Shown: positions 9,646 through 21,134 of the stretch, in pieces | Numbering within the stretch: the stretch's first letter is position 1 | How the letters are laid out: each line of letters begins with the position of its first letter | Origin: Parafenestella ontariensis | Taxonomy: Eukaryota; Ascomycota; Dothideomycetes; Pleosporales; Cucurbitariaceae | Direction of reading: 5' to 3' | Assembly (NCBI GenBank): GCA_021596325.1 | Contig: JAKGDA010000014.1 | Coordinates: forward strand, 620,001-684,000 | Length of the DNA stretch: 64,000 nt | The notes under the pieces: generated by a model | The model's database searches: none | Seen by the model: only the letters and a program-made list of their open reading frames with translations | Told to the model about the DNA's origin: nothing | Made by a program: the position numbers and the translations under genes

Positions 9646-12420
9646 TCATAGTCTTACATTCGCACCAATCTTGCCCCCCTGGAACCAGATAGTTTCTCTC
9701 CACTGCCCAATCCTAATCCCCACATGCGCAAACGCGCTCAACTTCAACTGTCCACCCAAAGCCTTCCTAATCGCCTCGTACCCGACGGACCCCAGACTCC
9801 AGTCTACAGGTAATCTTGGGGTTTCTGAGAGCCCAGGCGGAACCGCAAATGGCAATTCATATAATATCTTGCCCGATGGATGGCCATCATGAAATGCAGT
9901 AGCGTTGAGCGAAGTTATGAACATGGTTGTCGAGCTGAAGGGAGAGGAGAGAGTAAAGACTGCGGTGGAGGTGATGAGGTGCATTGTTGCGCCGCGGATG
10001 AAGTGCGGCGAGTCGTCTGGTTTATCTGGGTCATCTGGATCGGAAGGGTCGTCGCCATCAGAAGGTTCTTTAGGACTCGAGAGATGGGGAGCAGGGAGCG
10101 TGACAGGGAAGTTGGAAAGTAGTTTGCCGAGAGCAGGCTGTGCGGGGATGGAGCCGCTGTGGGCTTGGAGGGTCAGGGATGTGTTGTAACCTGGATAGCG
10201 TGTGTTAGTGGGTGATGTGCATTACGGTAGACTGACAAGCATACCTGAGACGTATTGGGAGAGCAGCTCCTTTCCGACCTCTTTCCCTTCCTCGCCGCCA
10301 TTCGTGGATGGATCCCAGACAGCGGTTATTAGAATATTAGTGTTGTTTCCAGGATGGACTTCAATATCTTTTGCAGTCGCTTGCCCCAGCTTCGTCCCGT
10401 TGACCAAGATATTCAGGTTGAAGTAGGGTACCGTTGCAGAGTAGTTTGTTGGGTTTGTAAGATTGACATGCGCTTGCAGAGTGATAGACGTAGGTGAGGT
10501 GTCAATGATAGAGAGGTTGCCAACCTTCAGATTCACAGCACTAGTCTTATTTTTGGCGTCGTCACCGTTATCGCCGTTGCCACCACGGATTGCTGAACGC
10601 CAAAAGTTAGCAACTGCCTAAGGAGCGGACCAACATGGATCACGAACTGGTTACGAACGTTTGACTGGTACGACTCCCTGCGCAGGTATGCCTCGCACTG
10701 CGAAATTGCCCATTGGTGTGTCCACGCCGACACTAACTGCGGCTTTGAGATCCATCATGACCGACTTGTCACCGAAAAGCAGAGCCTGGACGACTTCACT
10801 GAACAGGTCGTCGTCTAGGATCTCGATGGGAGCTTTTACGATGTCGGATTGAACCAGTAGTGAGGGACCTTCATTACCGTGTCGTTCCACCCTGGTCGAG
10901 TTCGCCTTTTGCCACTTTTCAAGATTCAACTTTCCGAGCTTCTTCTTGTGATAGAAAATGTCGGCATCCGCCTTTACCTGGTTGACATCCAGAGGAAAGT
11001 TCATCTCATTCGGCAGTTGAATGTCGACCTTGACAACGGCGGAGATCTTTGGGGCTGCCTCAGGAGTTCCAGGCTCAGCGAATGGATCTGGCAGATGGAA
11101 GTGGACGTCTGCCAAAGAGAAGTTCTTGATGAGGTTACCCATGTCGCGTCCAGCAAAGGGGACGGGGACGGTGATCTCCTGAAGCAAATCGCGAGCCCAG
11201 CTAGGTGTCGATGGGTCCGGGAACTGGCAGCAATTGATGTAGATGGTCGCATCTTCGCCTTGCATATAGTCCCCCAAAAATGCATCTAGCGGTGATTTGG
11301 CCGAATCGGGGCAGACCTCTGTCAGAGAATCTGAAAGCCGCTCCACGTTTCCGGTGACATTTACCTCGACATCTGTCTTGGGCTTGACTTCGAGTTGCCC
11401 GGTCTCGGCGGTTCCGACCATGATATGCTTGTCCGAAGGCAAGCATCCATTAATGAGGACATCAACAGCCACTGGAGGAAGGGTGATCTCCACGGGCAAG
11501 TCGTTCGTCACAACTATCGAGGCGTCGGCGCCCATGCCTTGCCGGCCATGCTTAGCCTCGCGGAGATTGAGCTTCGTGATGTTGTAATGTGGGAGGGTGG
11601 GAATGTCGCCGCCCTTGAAGACAAGAGACTGTTCCACCGTCTGCGTACCGATCTTGATGAGTCCAGATCTGAGAGGAACCTGCGCCTTCCCCTTCAGCCT
11701 GATCTGTCCCAGTCGCCCATCAATCCAATCCTTTGCGATGTTTCGAATGCCGTCGGGCGCGCCAGGCTCCAGGGTTGCGACGAGTGAAACATGGGTAGTA
11801 TGCCCGTTTCTGATATTGACCTTGATGCCAGGTACCTTGGCCGTGCCAATCAGTACGTTGCCGTACTCGGGCAAATACACGTCGACGTCTGTCGGCCCGG
11901 TCTCTGCCTCTCTTGCGATCCAAGTTCCAAAGCGTCCGAGGTTACGCACACTCTTTTTCTCGACTTTCGAGGCATCCATCTTAAAGTCTCCTTCTATGTG
12001 CACCTTGGCGCCGTGGTCTGTCAGTCCGTCCAGCGACAACTTTGTAGGGCGGAAGTCGGCTGCCTGCATGGCATACTCCTGGATGCCTTCGGTCGCAAGG
12101 AAGCCAAGCATGATGGCGATGACAACTATACATAACACGACCAGCGCGAGTATACTGGGCCACCGTCTCTTCCATAGTGGCGCCTTGCCGCTGCCGGACG
12201 AGCCGCTCAGCGATCGCAACAGCGACGTTGTCGCCGGTGTCTGTGCTCCAGCTTCCTGGCCATAATCGGGCCTGTCTTCTTGTGCGAGTAGTGGCGTCTG
12301 CTCTGTCGTTCTTCGTGACTGCTGTGATCGTACTGATCGCGACGAGCGGGCGGACTTCTGGGAGGCCGGGCGCGAACTAGGCGTGCGGGTCGAGCCCCAC
12401 GTCTCCTCGGGCGTCTCCAT
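9646..12420 (-). CDS. TAG1: Tag1-like vacuolar membrane protein (DUF3712)
   Basis: Single-pass membrane protein of the fungal DUF3712 group; the yeast relative Tag1 sits in the vacuolar membrane and acts in ending autophagy. Exons 10659..12420, 10245..10592 and 9646..10190 give 884 residues. The N-terminal 80 residues are Ser/Arg/Thr-rich and cytosolic by prediction, with a TPLLAQE segment resembling a vacuolar-sorting dileucine motif; one transmembrane helix spans about 88-108; the remaining 770 residues form the lumenal part with repeated beta-rich lipid-transfer/LEA-like modules (for example IEVHPGNNTNILITAVWDP). A Pro/Asp/Ser linker sits before the last module. Intron 1 has a perfect branch site (GCTAAC) before TTCAG. 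Family assignment is from overall architecture and recalled similarity; lumenal function is unknown. Divergent from argB. Confidence 0.75.
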
Positions 12421-12691
12421 GCCTATGCGAATACAAAGAAATGAAGAGCAGTCAAGGCCAATCTAGGAAATCATGCGTCGCAGAGGGTTGGTGGTGGAGG
12501 TGCAGGTGAAGGTGAAGGACTGCTGGCTGTAGGCAGGCAATCTGGGTTGAGACGTGGATCTCGTCATGCACTCAGCCACCTGCTGGGCGGTCGCTTCCTT
12601 CCGGGTCACTAGCGCGAACTCCCCGCGTGCGGATGCGTCAACGCTTGAGGGCGGTCAACCAAAAATTGCGCCGTGTCACGATAAGGGCGTA

Positions 12692-12722
12692 TGACTCTTT
12701 CACGCTTCAGTGACGCTATATA
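12692..12722 (+). promoter_or_regulatory. Gcn4/CpcA-like half-consensus and TATA box upstream of argB
   Basis: ATGACTCT at 12691-12698 differs by one base from the general amino-acid-control site TGACTCA, and TATATA at 12717-12722 lies 48 bp before the argB start. Arginine genes of filamentous ascomycetes are classical targets of the Gcn4 homologue CPC1/CpcA. Binding is inferred, not shown. Confidence 0.5.
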
Positions 12723-12770
12723 GAGGGCCCAGTTCACTTGGTTGTGCTTCTGGTCTGCAATTGACACACC

Positions 12771-13906
12771 ATGCCGCTCTTTCGACCCTCGACCGCAGCT
12801 TTGCGAAGCTTGCGCCGCTGCTACTCTACCTCCCCGTCTCCAGCTACTCCTGCTACCTCTCCATTCGCACCTCGGCATCTTCTCTCGATAGCTGACCTCA
12901 CACCTGCTGAGCTCACCACTCTCGTCCGAAATGCACAACAACACAAGACGGCAATCAAGTCAGGGACGGGAGAGGTCCCACACACTCTGCGCGGGGCACT
13001 GGCAGGAAAGACGGTCGCCATGACCTTCAGCAAGCGGAGTACGCGCACCAGGGTCTCTACAGAAGGGGCAGTCGCGACCATGGGAGGCTCACCCATGTTC
13101 TTGGGCAAGGACGATATCCAACTCGGTGTACGAAGCCTAGATGGATCTTCAAACATGGTCGAGTGCTCACGCAATGCTAGGTCAACGAATCCCTCTACGA
13201 CACCGCTCTCGTCATTTCCAGCATGACAGCTGCAATCGTCGCCCGTGTCGGCCCCCACTCCGACGTCGCAGGCCTCGCAAAGTACTCGGCAGTGCCCGTC
13301 ATCAACGCACTCTCCGACCTATACCACCCTCTCCAGACCATCGCCGATTTCTTGACAATCGCTGAGATCAATCCTTCAACATCTTCAACCTCTTTAGGCC
13401 TCGAGGGACTGAAGATTGCATGGATCGGTGACGCAAACAATGTGCTGTTCGATCTTGCTATTGGGGCCATGAAACTGGGCGTCGATATAAGTGTGGCTAC
13501 CCCCAAGGGCTACGAGATCCCAGAAGAGATGCGCGGAGTCATCAACCACGCTGCCCAAACTTCGCCTCGGGCTGGAAAGCTCTTCGAAACCAATGTCCCC
13601 GAAGAAGCTATCAAGAACGCCGACATCCTCGTAACAGACACCTGGGTATCGATGGGCCAAGAAGAGGAGTCGGCGAAGCGACTGAAGGCTTTCGAAGGCT
13701 TTCAAATTACATCCGAGCTTGCAGAACGCGGTGGTGCAAAGGACAGCTGGTCATTTATGCACTGCTTACCTCGCCATCCGGAGGAAGTCAGCGACGAAGT
13801 CTTCTATGGCCCCAGGTCAGTAGTCTTCAGGGAGGCTGAGAACAGGTTATGGGCAGCCATCTCTGCGCTAGAAGCTTTCGTGGTGAACAAGGGCAGAATT
13901 CAGTGA
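12771..13906 (+). CDS. argB: Ornithine carbamoyltransferase, mitochondrial
   Basis: Makes citrulline from ornithine and carbamoyl phosphate in the mitochondrial matrix, the sixth step of arginine synthesis. Exons 12771..13127 and 13181..13906 (53-nt intron) give 360 residues, the normal fungal length. The first 35 residues are Arg/Ser-rich without acids (a presequence). The carbamoyl-phosphate motif STRTR is at 90-94, the intron joins DIQLG to VNESLYDTALVISSM, and the ornithine/catalytic HCLPRH motif is near 313. LKIAWIGDANNVLFD is the conserved entry to the second domain. Orthologue of A. nidulans argB and yeast ARG3. Likely under cross-pathway control given the upstream TGACTC element. Confidence 0.95.
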
Positions 13907-14424
13907 CTGGATCCTTGGTTTGAGTAAGATCTCGTTCAAGGTCTAGGGGAGACAGAACATAATCGTTCTGAGAGAAGATATACTCGATCTCTTAATACGG
14001 CACTCGAATAGGGTTTAGTTCGATTGACTGAACTCTCTCAGATAGTATGATAATGAATCTTCAGCGGGAGACGCTATGCGAGAAAGCACATGAATATATA
14101 TCAAAAACTAAAAAACTGTATGGATAGTATGTGATCATAAGGCGAAAGATGGTGTGCCATAATTATTCGAACTCGATATAAGGCCTCCTCTTGACCTTCT
14201 AGCGTGGTGTTTGGTGCTGGATCCGGTCGATCTTGTGGGTACCCGCGGGATACCACATCGCGATAGTTTTCGGAACAGTTTCCTTGTCCGGCTTTAGCGT
14301 GATACTGTTGAAGAGGTTGAGAAACGATCATGCGCTCTTCGATGCTTCAGAGCGCGGCCGCGAAGAAAAGAAATCAGCTCATGAGTCGGCGATACAGAAT
14401 ATAGCACAAGTCATGCGCAATAGT
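13907..14424. other. Intergenic, argB to small minus-strand ORF
   Basis: AT-rich 3' flank of argB with no gene I can support. On the plus strand, around 14236-14310, a frame reads a hydrophobic run (IAIVFGTVSLSGFSVILL) but has no ATG and no clear splice partner. Confidence 0.5.
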
Positions 14425-14724
14425 TTACGGCGCATTGGCAGCGGAGGCTTGCAATATCGGTAGGGAATTGCCCGTTTGACCGAAGTGGAGCGCTTCAGAC
14501 GCGAACCCAGTGCCTTTCGTCATCCCATGGGCACGTTGAAGTGAGAACTTTGAAGCTCCACTCTTGCCCTTTATCACACTTCCTCCACGCCGCACGCCCC
14601 CGGAAAAATTCGAATTACTGAGCGCGAAGCTCACTATGTCGTCGTAGAGATTTTCCGAGGTATGCTTGGAGCTGAACCTGTTCTCCGTCTCCGCTGCGCG
14701 GCCGCTAATGTCTGAATGCGACAT
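14425..14724 (-). CDS. Doubtful small protein divergent from GUT2
   Basis: A 99-codon frame with a true ATG whose start lies 118 bp from the GUT2 start in the opposite direction. It reads MSHSDISGRAAETENRFSS..., contains ENLYDDIVSFALSNSNFSGG, a basic Gly/Arg/Ser/Lys stretch (VRRGGSVIKGKSGASK) and no signal peptide or membrane segment. I do not recognise a family. Position just behind a divergent promoter and a uniform polar composition favour a real small gene, but there is no independent support and the frame could be fortuitous; more exons downstream are possible. Confidence 0.3.
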   Translation of the reverse strand: MSHSDISGRAAETENRFSSKHTSENLYDDIVSFALSNSNFSGGVRRGGSVIKGKSGASKFSLQRAHGMTKGTGFASEALHFGQTGNSLPILQASAANAP

Positions 14725-14842
14725 GTGAAGGCTTGAGCCTCAGCAGATCTTCGAGTTATTTTTGAACCTTTCAAACAAATACCCGAAGGCCATCGAAGAC
14801 CACCGTATCGTCAATAAGGGATACCCCCATTTATAGAACATC

Positions 14843-17213
14843 ATGGCCGCACGACGAGGAAGCCGCATCCTCAAGCCATTGCTTTACACAGCTGGTGCTG
14901 GAGCACTTGGTAGCGCAGCATTATACGTCGCATACCGACCCCGAGACATCCCCGGCACAGAAGCAGCGGCAGTTCCACCTCCCACGTATGGCGAGGGAGG
15001 TATCTTTCGGCCGCCGCAGTTCCCCAATGTCAAGAGCCGAGACGAGCAGATTGCAGACCTAAAGCGGAGCGGCGGTGTCGTTTCGCAGGTCGCAGACAAA
15101 GCAAAGAAGTGGCTAGGAAGTAGCTCTACTGACTCCCCGGGGGAGAAGGCAGAGGAGGAGCCTTATGATCTCTTGATCATTGGTGGTGGTGCTACGGGAA
15201 CCGGTATTGCGCTTGATGCTGTTACCAGAGGGTTGAAGGTTGCGCTTGTCGAACGCGATGACTTCAGCAGTGGAACCAGCAGCAAGAGCACAAAGTTGGT
15301 GCACGGTGGTGTGCGATACCTAGAAAAAGCCGTTTGGAACCTGGATTACAACCAGTAAGCCGCTCCGAAGCTTGCCGCTATGAAAACTAATGCGAATTGA
15401 ACAGATACTCCCTCGTCGTCGAAGCTCTCCGCGAACGTCGTTACTTCTTAGATACCGCCCCGCATCTCTCACAATGGCTTCCGATTATGATTCCGCTCCA
15501 GAAGTGGTGGCAAGCACCTTACTTCTGGGCCGGTACAAAATTTTATGATTTCCTCGCTGGCAAAGAAAACATCGAAAGCTCATACTTCCTTACAAAGAGC
15601 AAGGCCTTGGACGCATTTCCCATGTTGAAGAAAGAAGGCCTCGTCGGAGCCTTGGTTTACTACGGTAAGTCTGGATCTTGTTTGTTTTGTCGCTGAAGCT
15701 GACATTGGTAGATGGTGCACACAACGACTCTCGCATGAATGTTTCCCTCGCCATGACAGCCGCATTGTACGGTGCGACTGTTGTGAGCCATCTCGAAGTC
15801 ACCAGCTTGGAAAAGGACGCCAATGGCCGGCTCTGTGGTGCGCGCGCAAAGGATTGCATCACTGAATTAGACGGCAAGAAGGCAGAGGAATTCACGATCA
15901 AAGCCAAGGGTATCATCAACGCTACTGGACCTTTCACCGACTCAATTCGCAAGATGGACGACCAAACGGTTGAAGAGATTGTGGCCCCTAGCTCCGGTGT
16001 TCACGTCATTCTCCCTGGATACTACAGCCCTGCAAATATGGGTCTCATCGACCCGAACACATCTGACGGTCGTGTTATCTTCTTCTTACCTTGGCAAGGA
16101 AACACAATTGCTGGTACCACGGACACAGCTTGCGATATCAAGAAGGACCCTGTCGCTGGCGAGGACGAGATTGATTGGATTCTTAAGGAAGTCAAACGCT
16201 ACCTGCAACCTGAAATCAACGTCAGACGCGGCGATGTTCTGGCTGCATGGTCTGGTATCCGCCCCCTAGTCCGCGATCCCAAGGCTAGCAAAACAGAAGG
16301 TCTTGTGCGGAATCATCTCGTGACCAGTTCTCCTTCGGGCCTGCTGACCTGCTCTGGCGGCAAATGGACCACATACCGTCAGATGGCCGAAGAAACCGTC
16401 GATGAAGCGATCAAGGAGTTTGGTCTATCAACCAAATCGCTCGTGAACCCCACCCTCATCAGCGGAACCGAAGTCAAAGACGAAGCACCCCTTGACGGTA
16501 CCTGCCAGACGCACCGCGTCCGCCTAGTCGGTGCACATGGCTACTCCAAGACTCTCTTTATCAACCTAATCCAACACTACGGCATCGAGACTGATGTGGC
16601 CAAGTACCTCTGTCAGGCCTACGGCGACCGCGCTTGGACCGTTGCTGCCCTCTCGGCACCAACAGAGCAGCGTTTCCCTGTTCGCGGTAAGAGGGTCTCC
16701 GGTCTGTATCCCTTCGTCGATGGCGAAGTACGATACTGCGTGCGCCATGAGTACGCACAAACGGCCACCGACGTGATCGCGCGCCGCATGCGCCTCGCAT
16801 TCCTGAACGCGCAAGCCGCCCTCGAAGCCCTGCCCACCGTCATCGACATCATGGGCGAGGAGCTCAAGTGGGATACTAAGCGCAAGGAGACCGAGTGGAC
16901 GAACTCCCTGCACTACCTAGGCTCCATGGGCCTGCCTAAGAACAAGCTCGCTCTGACGCGCAAGGACGTGGAGAGCGGGCATGTTGGCAAATACGCGGAT
17001 GAGGACTATCATCTTTACGCACGACATGGTGAGTCTTGTTCTTCCCATCCTCCTCCAGATCCTGACGCAGAGGCGTGTGGGAATTTGTTTGCGTTTGGGA
17101 TTAGGCTGAATCAAGTTTTTCTAGATAAACCGGATGAGCTGCTCGAGTCGGATAGCAAGTATCCGTCTGGTCATAACCCGGTGGTTGGACAGGATTCGAA
17201 GGTGAATAAATAG
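14843..17213 (+). CDS. GUT2: FAD-dependent glycerol-3-phosphate dehydrogenase, mitochondrial
   Basis: Oxidises glycerol-3-phosphate to dihydroxyacetone phosphate at the mitochondrial inner membrane and feeds electrons to ubiquinone (glycerol use and G3P shuttle). Exons 14843..15354, 15405..15664 and 15712..17213 give up to 757 residues. An Arg-rich presequence with a hydrophobic stretch (LLYTAGAGALGSAALYVAY, about 13-31) precedes the FAD motif IGGGATGTGIALDAVTRGL near 110-128. Further family segments are KSTKLVHGGVRYLEKA, DGAHNDSRMN, INATGPFTDSIR, GTTDTACDIK and WSGIRPLVRDP; the C-terminal DAO domain ends GSMGLPKNKL. The tail after ARHG is unusual: a possible extra 42-nt in-frame intron (17029..17070) would shorten it by 14 residues. 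Confidence 0.92.
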
Positions 17214-20200
17214 ACGTTGTCGTACGGTGTCTCGATTTCGACATGAAAAAAATCCTGAGTCGGCTGAATGTCGTCTATATCCTCACCTAATCCTGTCATC
17301 TGTATATCGTTGTTGCATAGTCGGCGCCCTCTGTATGCGTGGAGTATTTGCGTGGATAACGTGTTGTTAGCACTGCTCGAAATCTACCTGCTGCGGCTTT
17401 TTGATACTCGTATGCTTTTGTATATAATTCCATACTAGTCTGGGCTAAAAGAATGCGATATCGTCCCTGCACTTCGTATCGTTACTCTCGCCTGTCTTCC
17501 ATTATACAACTCTTCTCCTTCATAGTCTCTCTTCCCTCACTCACTCTTCATTCCTCATACTATAACCTCATCTCACCAACACTCCCTCGTCCTTTCTCCT
17601 TCCCTCTCGCAGTCGCCCAAACATATCGGAAAAGCACTTAAGCATGTGATGATAACCTTGGAACAATATTGGTAAATCATGTATCCTCTCGAGGTTCGTT
17701 CGTGTTTACGACATGTTGCTTAGCAAGCAGCACTATTCAGGAAAAGACACTCTAGATATCGAAGTGTCTTGTTCAGAACGTTGATTAATAGGGCGTCTTG
17801 TAGCAGACGATTCTTCCGTGGAAACCCGTTATATAATCATAGTTTCGCTGTCAAAGCACACTTTAAGATGCTGTTTGTTTGTCGAGGTTTCCGATTACAA
17901 TGGCCAGTTTTCACAGGGGGCGGGATAATCAGAGGTTATACGGTGTTGGGTTCATGGCAGGTATTTTTGGGCGGAGGCGGGGAAGGGGAGAGGGTATTTA
18001 GGCTTAGTGGAAGTCCTTCGTGTATGAGAGCACAGAGATAACGGGACTAAATGGGGGGTTAACGAGAAGTCTGCTTGTGAGGGGAGTACTACCTCATTTG
18101 CGAGGTATAAGTGTGGTGTCTGGAATTGTGTCAGTGGAGGAGATATATTACTGTGGCTGTGGGGATATGGATTAATTGTGCAGTTGGGCATATGTTGTAG
18201 CATTGGAGCTCTTCGCATCATACATCTCACTTGATTTAGTTACGGATACCGATCTTTTGCAGTGAGAAGAAATAGCCTCAGAATGAATTATTGAGAATTC
18301 GACCCAAGTGTTGGAAACGTCCCGAGATGTCATAGATGGGCGCCATGACATGACAGGAAGAGTAAAGAGCGAAATGTGACAAGTGGTAATCTCACTTATC
18401 AATGGGAGAAGAAAACAATGGCGCATGACCAGCAGAGTTATATCGGTGAGACACAGTCAAAAACTAATGTGTAGTGAAACAAGTGAGACATGTCAAGAAC
18501 ATGAAGACTACAGAGTGGCTCCATGTATTACAGGCTTGAACGCAGTCCTTTAGGCATCACGCAGATCAAGAAAGACTAAGCTAAGATAACCGCATCATAG
18601 ATATCGAGCGAGGAGTCTGATGGACGTATGTTTCGTAGGATGTGGAGAATCTACCCTTTGGATCGACCATCACGATATTCAGTCCAAGAATTTCGCATGT
18701 TCAGTGCATCGCCCTAGAACTGTACTCGTTTCAGAATGCACCGTATATCCATTAGCTGCCAGTGTTATTGGAGATGTTCTTGGTTCCCGCTTGACTACTA
18801 ATGTCGCTCAACCACACCTACTACTAGATCCCGGTAGTCTTCCGTTACTCATGCTAAAGTTCTAGGCCTTCCACATGTGCAGACGGAAGGCGAGACAGGC
18901 TTTGTGCTCACAGGGTTGCTCGCTTGAGCTGCTAATCCTTTTGGCGGTTGAACGGTGATCGGCAAGTGAACAAAGATGTTGCGATCATCGCATATGCCGA
19001 CCAAAGAGCGCTTCAGAAGAGGCAAATATGTATGTAGATCTCTGCTAGTGTATCTTTGGTGTCGGCATGTCACTGCATCTAGAGCACACATTGCGCGACT
19101 TTGCGGACTCGAGCGACTGTTACTCGCTGGACGTATAACATTACACATGATGATGTCGACATTAAGCATATGCCCACCCCACGAGCCGGTATCTGAGCAG
19201 CCAGACAGTGGGCTGACATATGCTTTACTTTTTGGCGTATGTACTGATCGATACTTACCACTGGACTACCTCGGCCAACGTTGAATATGAGCGAGATGGG
19301 AAAGCCAGATCACTGGTAGAGATGACGATTGCTCACGATAGCCGAACCATGGAAAACCGAACCCAGCGGAGCAATCATTCCGTCCATCCGTCCACCACGA
19401 TCCAGGGCCTTTGTTGCAACCCACGTGGTATTCGGTCAGTTCCACCACGTCATCTCCCTACCCCACTTGAAAGAAGACCCTTAGGTAAGCTGTGACGACG
19501 TTCTCTAGTTGCGCTTCGGGAGGACCTCGGGGCGACGCGCGGACATGTAACTCCGACGAATGTCAGGATTACTCGATGTGTATAAACGACCGCGAGGCGA
19601 AAAGTCTTTTTCTGCCCAGAAGTAAAACTCGAATAGACACGTCCATCGACGATAGGCTCAATGCAACGGCTGTGGAGAAGGATAGTTATCGCATATCGAT
19701 AAGTGGATAAGGTAGCGCAAATTCTGCCTGTAGCTGCCGCGCGGAACCTAATAGCTGCATGCTGGCGCCCAGTAGGAGAAGGCCGAACTTGCAGCAGCTC
19801 CATAATTCATTTCGAGTGCATGCTGACGGCTTGGAGAATGCCACCAAGAGAAGTCCAGAAGCAGCATATGCAGCGTGCCGACGAAGCGAGCGAACGGGCG
19901 GCTTACGTTGAGGCGATCCGGCAGAGCAAGCGCAGAGATGTCACCTCGACGCTTCGTCAACCGGTTCCACGTCGCGAATCGGCGCACAGCAGGTTTGGGC
20001 AGTCGCTGGCAAGAGTGGAGCGGGCAGGGCCAATGGCGAAATCGAGGGCGCAGACTCTGAGCAACCAAGTGTGTCCACATGCCATGCACTGTGAGTGGAC
20101 GACGGCGTCGTCACGACCGCCGGGCAGAGCGACTCGATCGAAAACACGTATTAGTTGTTCTTTCAAGACATGGTGAATTGCTGTACTCGTGCTTCAAATT

Positions 20201-21134
20201 GCGGCGCCGACATGAGGGAGGCGTAGCCACGCTGTTCTGGGTTGTTTCGGCCGCCGTTTCCCAGCTCCCAGCCATTCCCCTGGCGGAACAAGGCGCGAAA
20301 GAGAGCGTACCTGACGATCAGTGCATGGCGGCCGCGCGATTCGCTGGGCTTTGTCCAGCGTACCTGGCCCCTTGCGGATAGGTGAAACCGGGTCAGCTTG
20401 TGCGATATTTAGGATTTAGCCATATTTAGCTGTACACGAGTGCACAGCCAGCGCGAACAAAAGAAACAAGTAATAAGTCAATCTCGGGGTACATTGGCAG
20501 TCGCAAACCCGGCTGCGAAAAATCGTCGTCGTGATCGGGCGGGCGGCTGACAGCTGCCATGGAAGAGCGTCTTGGAGAGCGCCGCTGAGAAACGCCTTCG
20601 AGAGTGCGACGCCCGCCGACGGCACCAGGGCTCTTGTTGAGCGCACTATGCCACGCCGTTCGGGCTCAGCAGGCGGACGGGCGTGGACGTGCAGGCCGCC
20701 ACGTTCGCCGGATTTGTGCAAGTGTGCCGCCTGATGAGCGGAGGATTGACGGCGGTACCTTGGGCGTTGCCAGGGGTAGGCGGCGCTAGGCACGTAAGCT
20801 CTCAAGGCCTGCCTCCGCTCCACTTGGTCGCTTCCTCGTTGTTTCCTCACTAACCCACATCCTCCCCGACGTTCTTTATAACCCCAGCTGCTCCCTCGTC
20901 CTGTCCACTCTCTACAGGCTTGAGGTCTTGCATTGTCCCACTTTCTTTCATTCCCTACCCACCGAGATCTAGCATCTCCTACTGTCATTCCTGACAAACA
21001 CAGTCCCTACGACTCAAACTTCACTCGAACTGCTAGACGGTTCAGTCATTCCTTGCGGACACTTCAACAACCAGCTATTCTTAGCATTCACCATCGCTAT
21101 CCAGCAAACCAAACCACCACCAACCTTTGCCAAA
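17214..21134. other. 3.9-kb gene-poor interval
   Basis: No frame here shows a recognisable domain, a signal peptide or splice-linked exons. The GC-rich part from about 19.5 to 20.9 kb produces long overlapping frames on both strands (for example 20416-20997 minus) that are Arg-rich and look like composition artefacts. The last 250 bp are pyrimidine-rich, as expected for the leader of the secreted-protein gene that follows. No transposon relic seen. Confidence 0.6.

Noticed and set aside
14233..14463. Plus-strand frame with a hydrophobic segment (IAIVFGTVSLSGFSVILL)
   Set aside because: Begins at TTG rather than ATG and no convincing upstream exon; the hydrophobic run alone is not enough for a gene call.
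20416..20997. 193-codon minus-strand open frame
   Set aside because: Arg/Gly-rich composition in GC-rich DNA, overlapping frames on the other strand, no domain or signal peptide; looks like a compositional artefact upstream of the secreted-protein gene.
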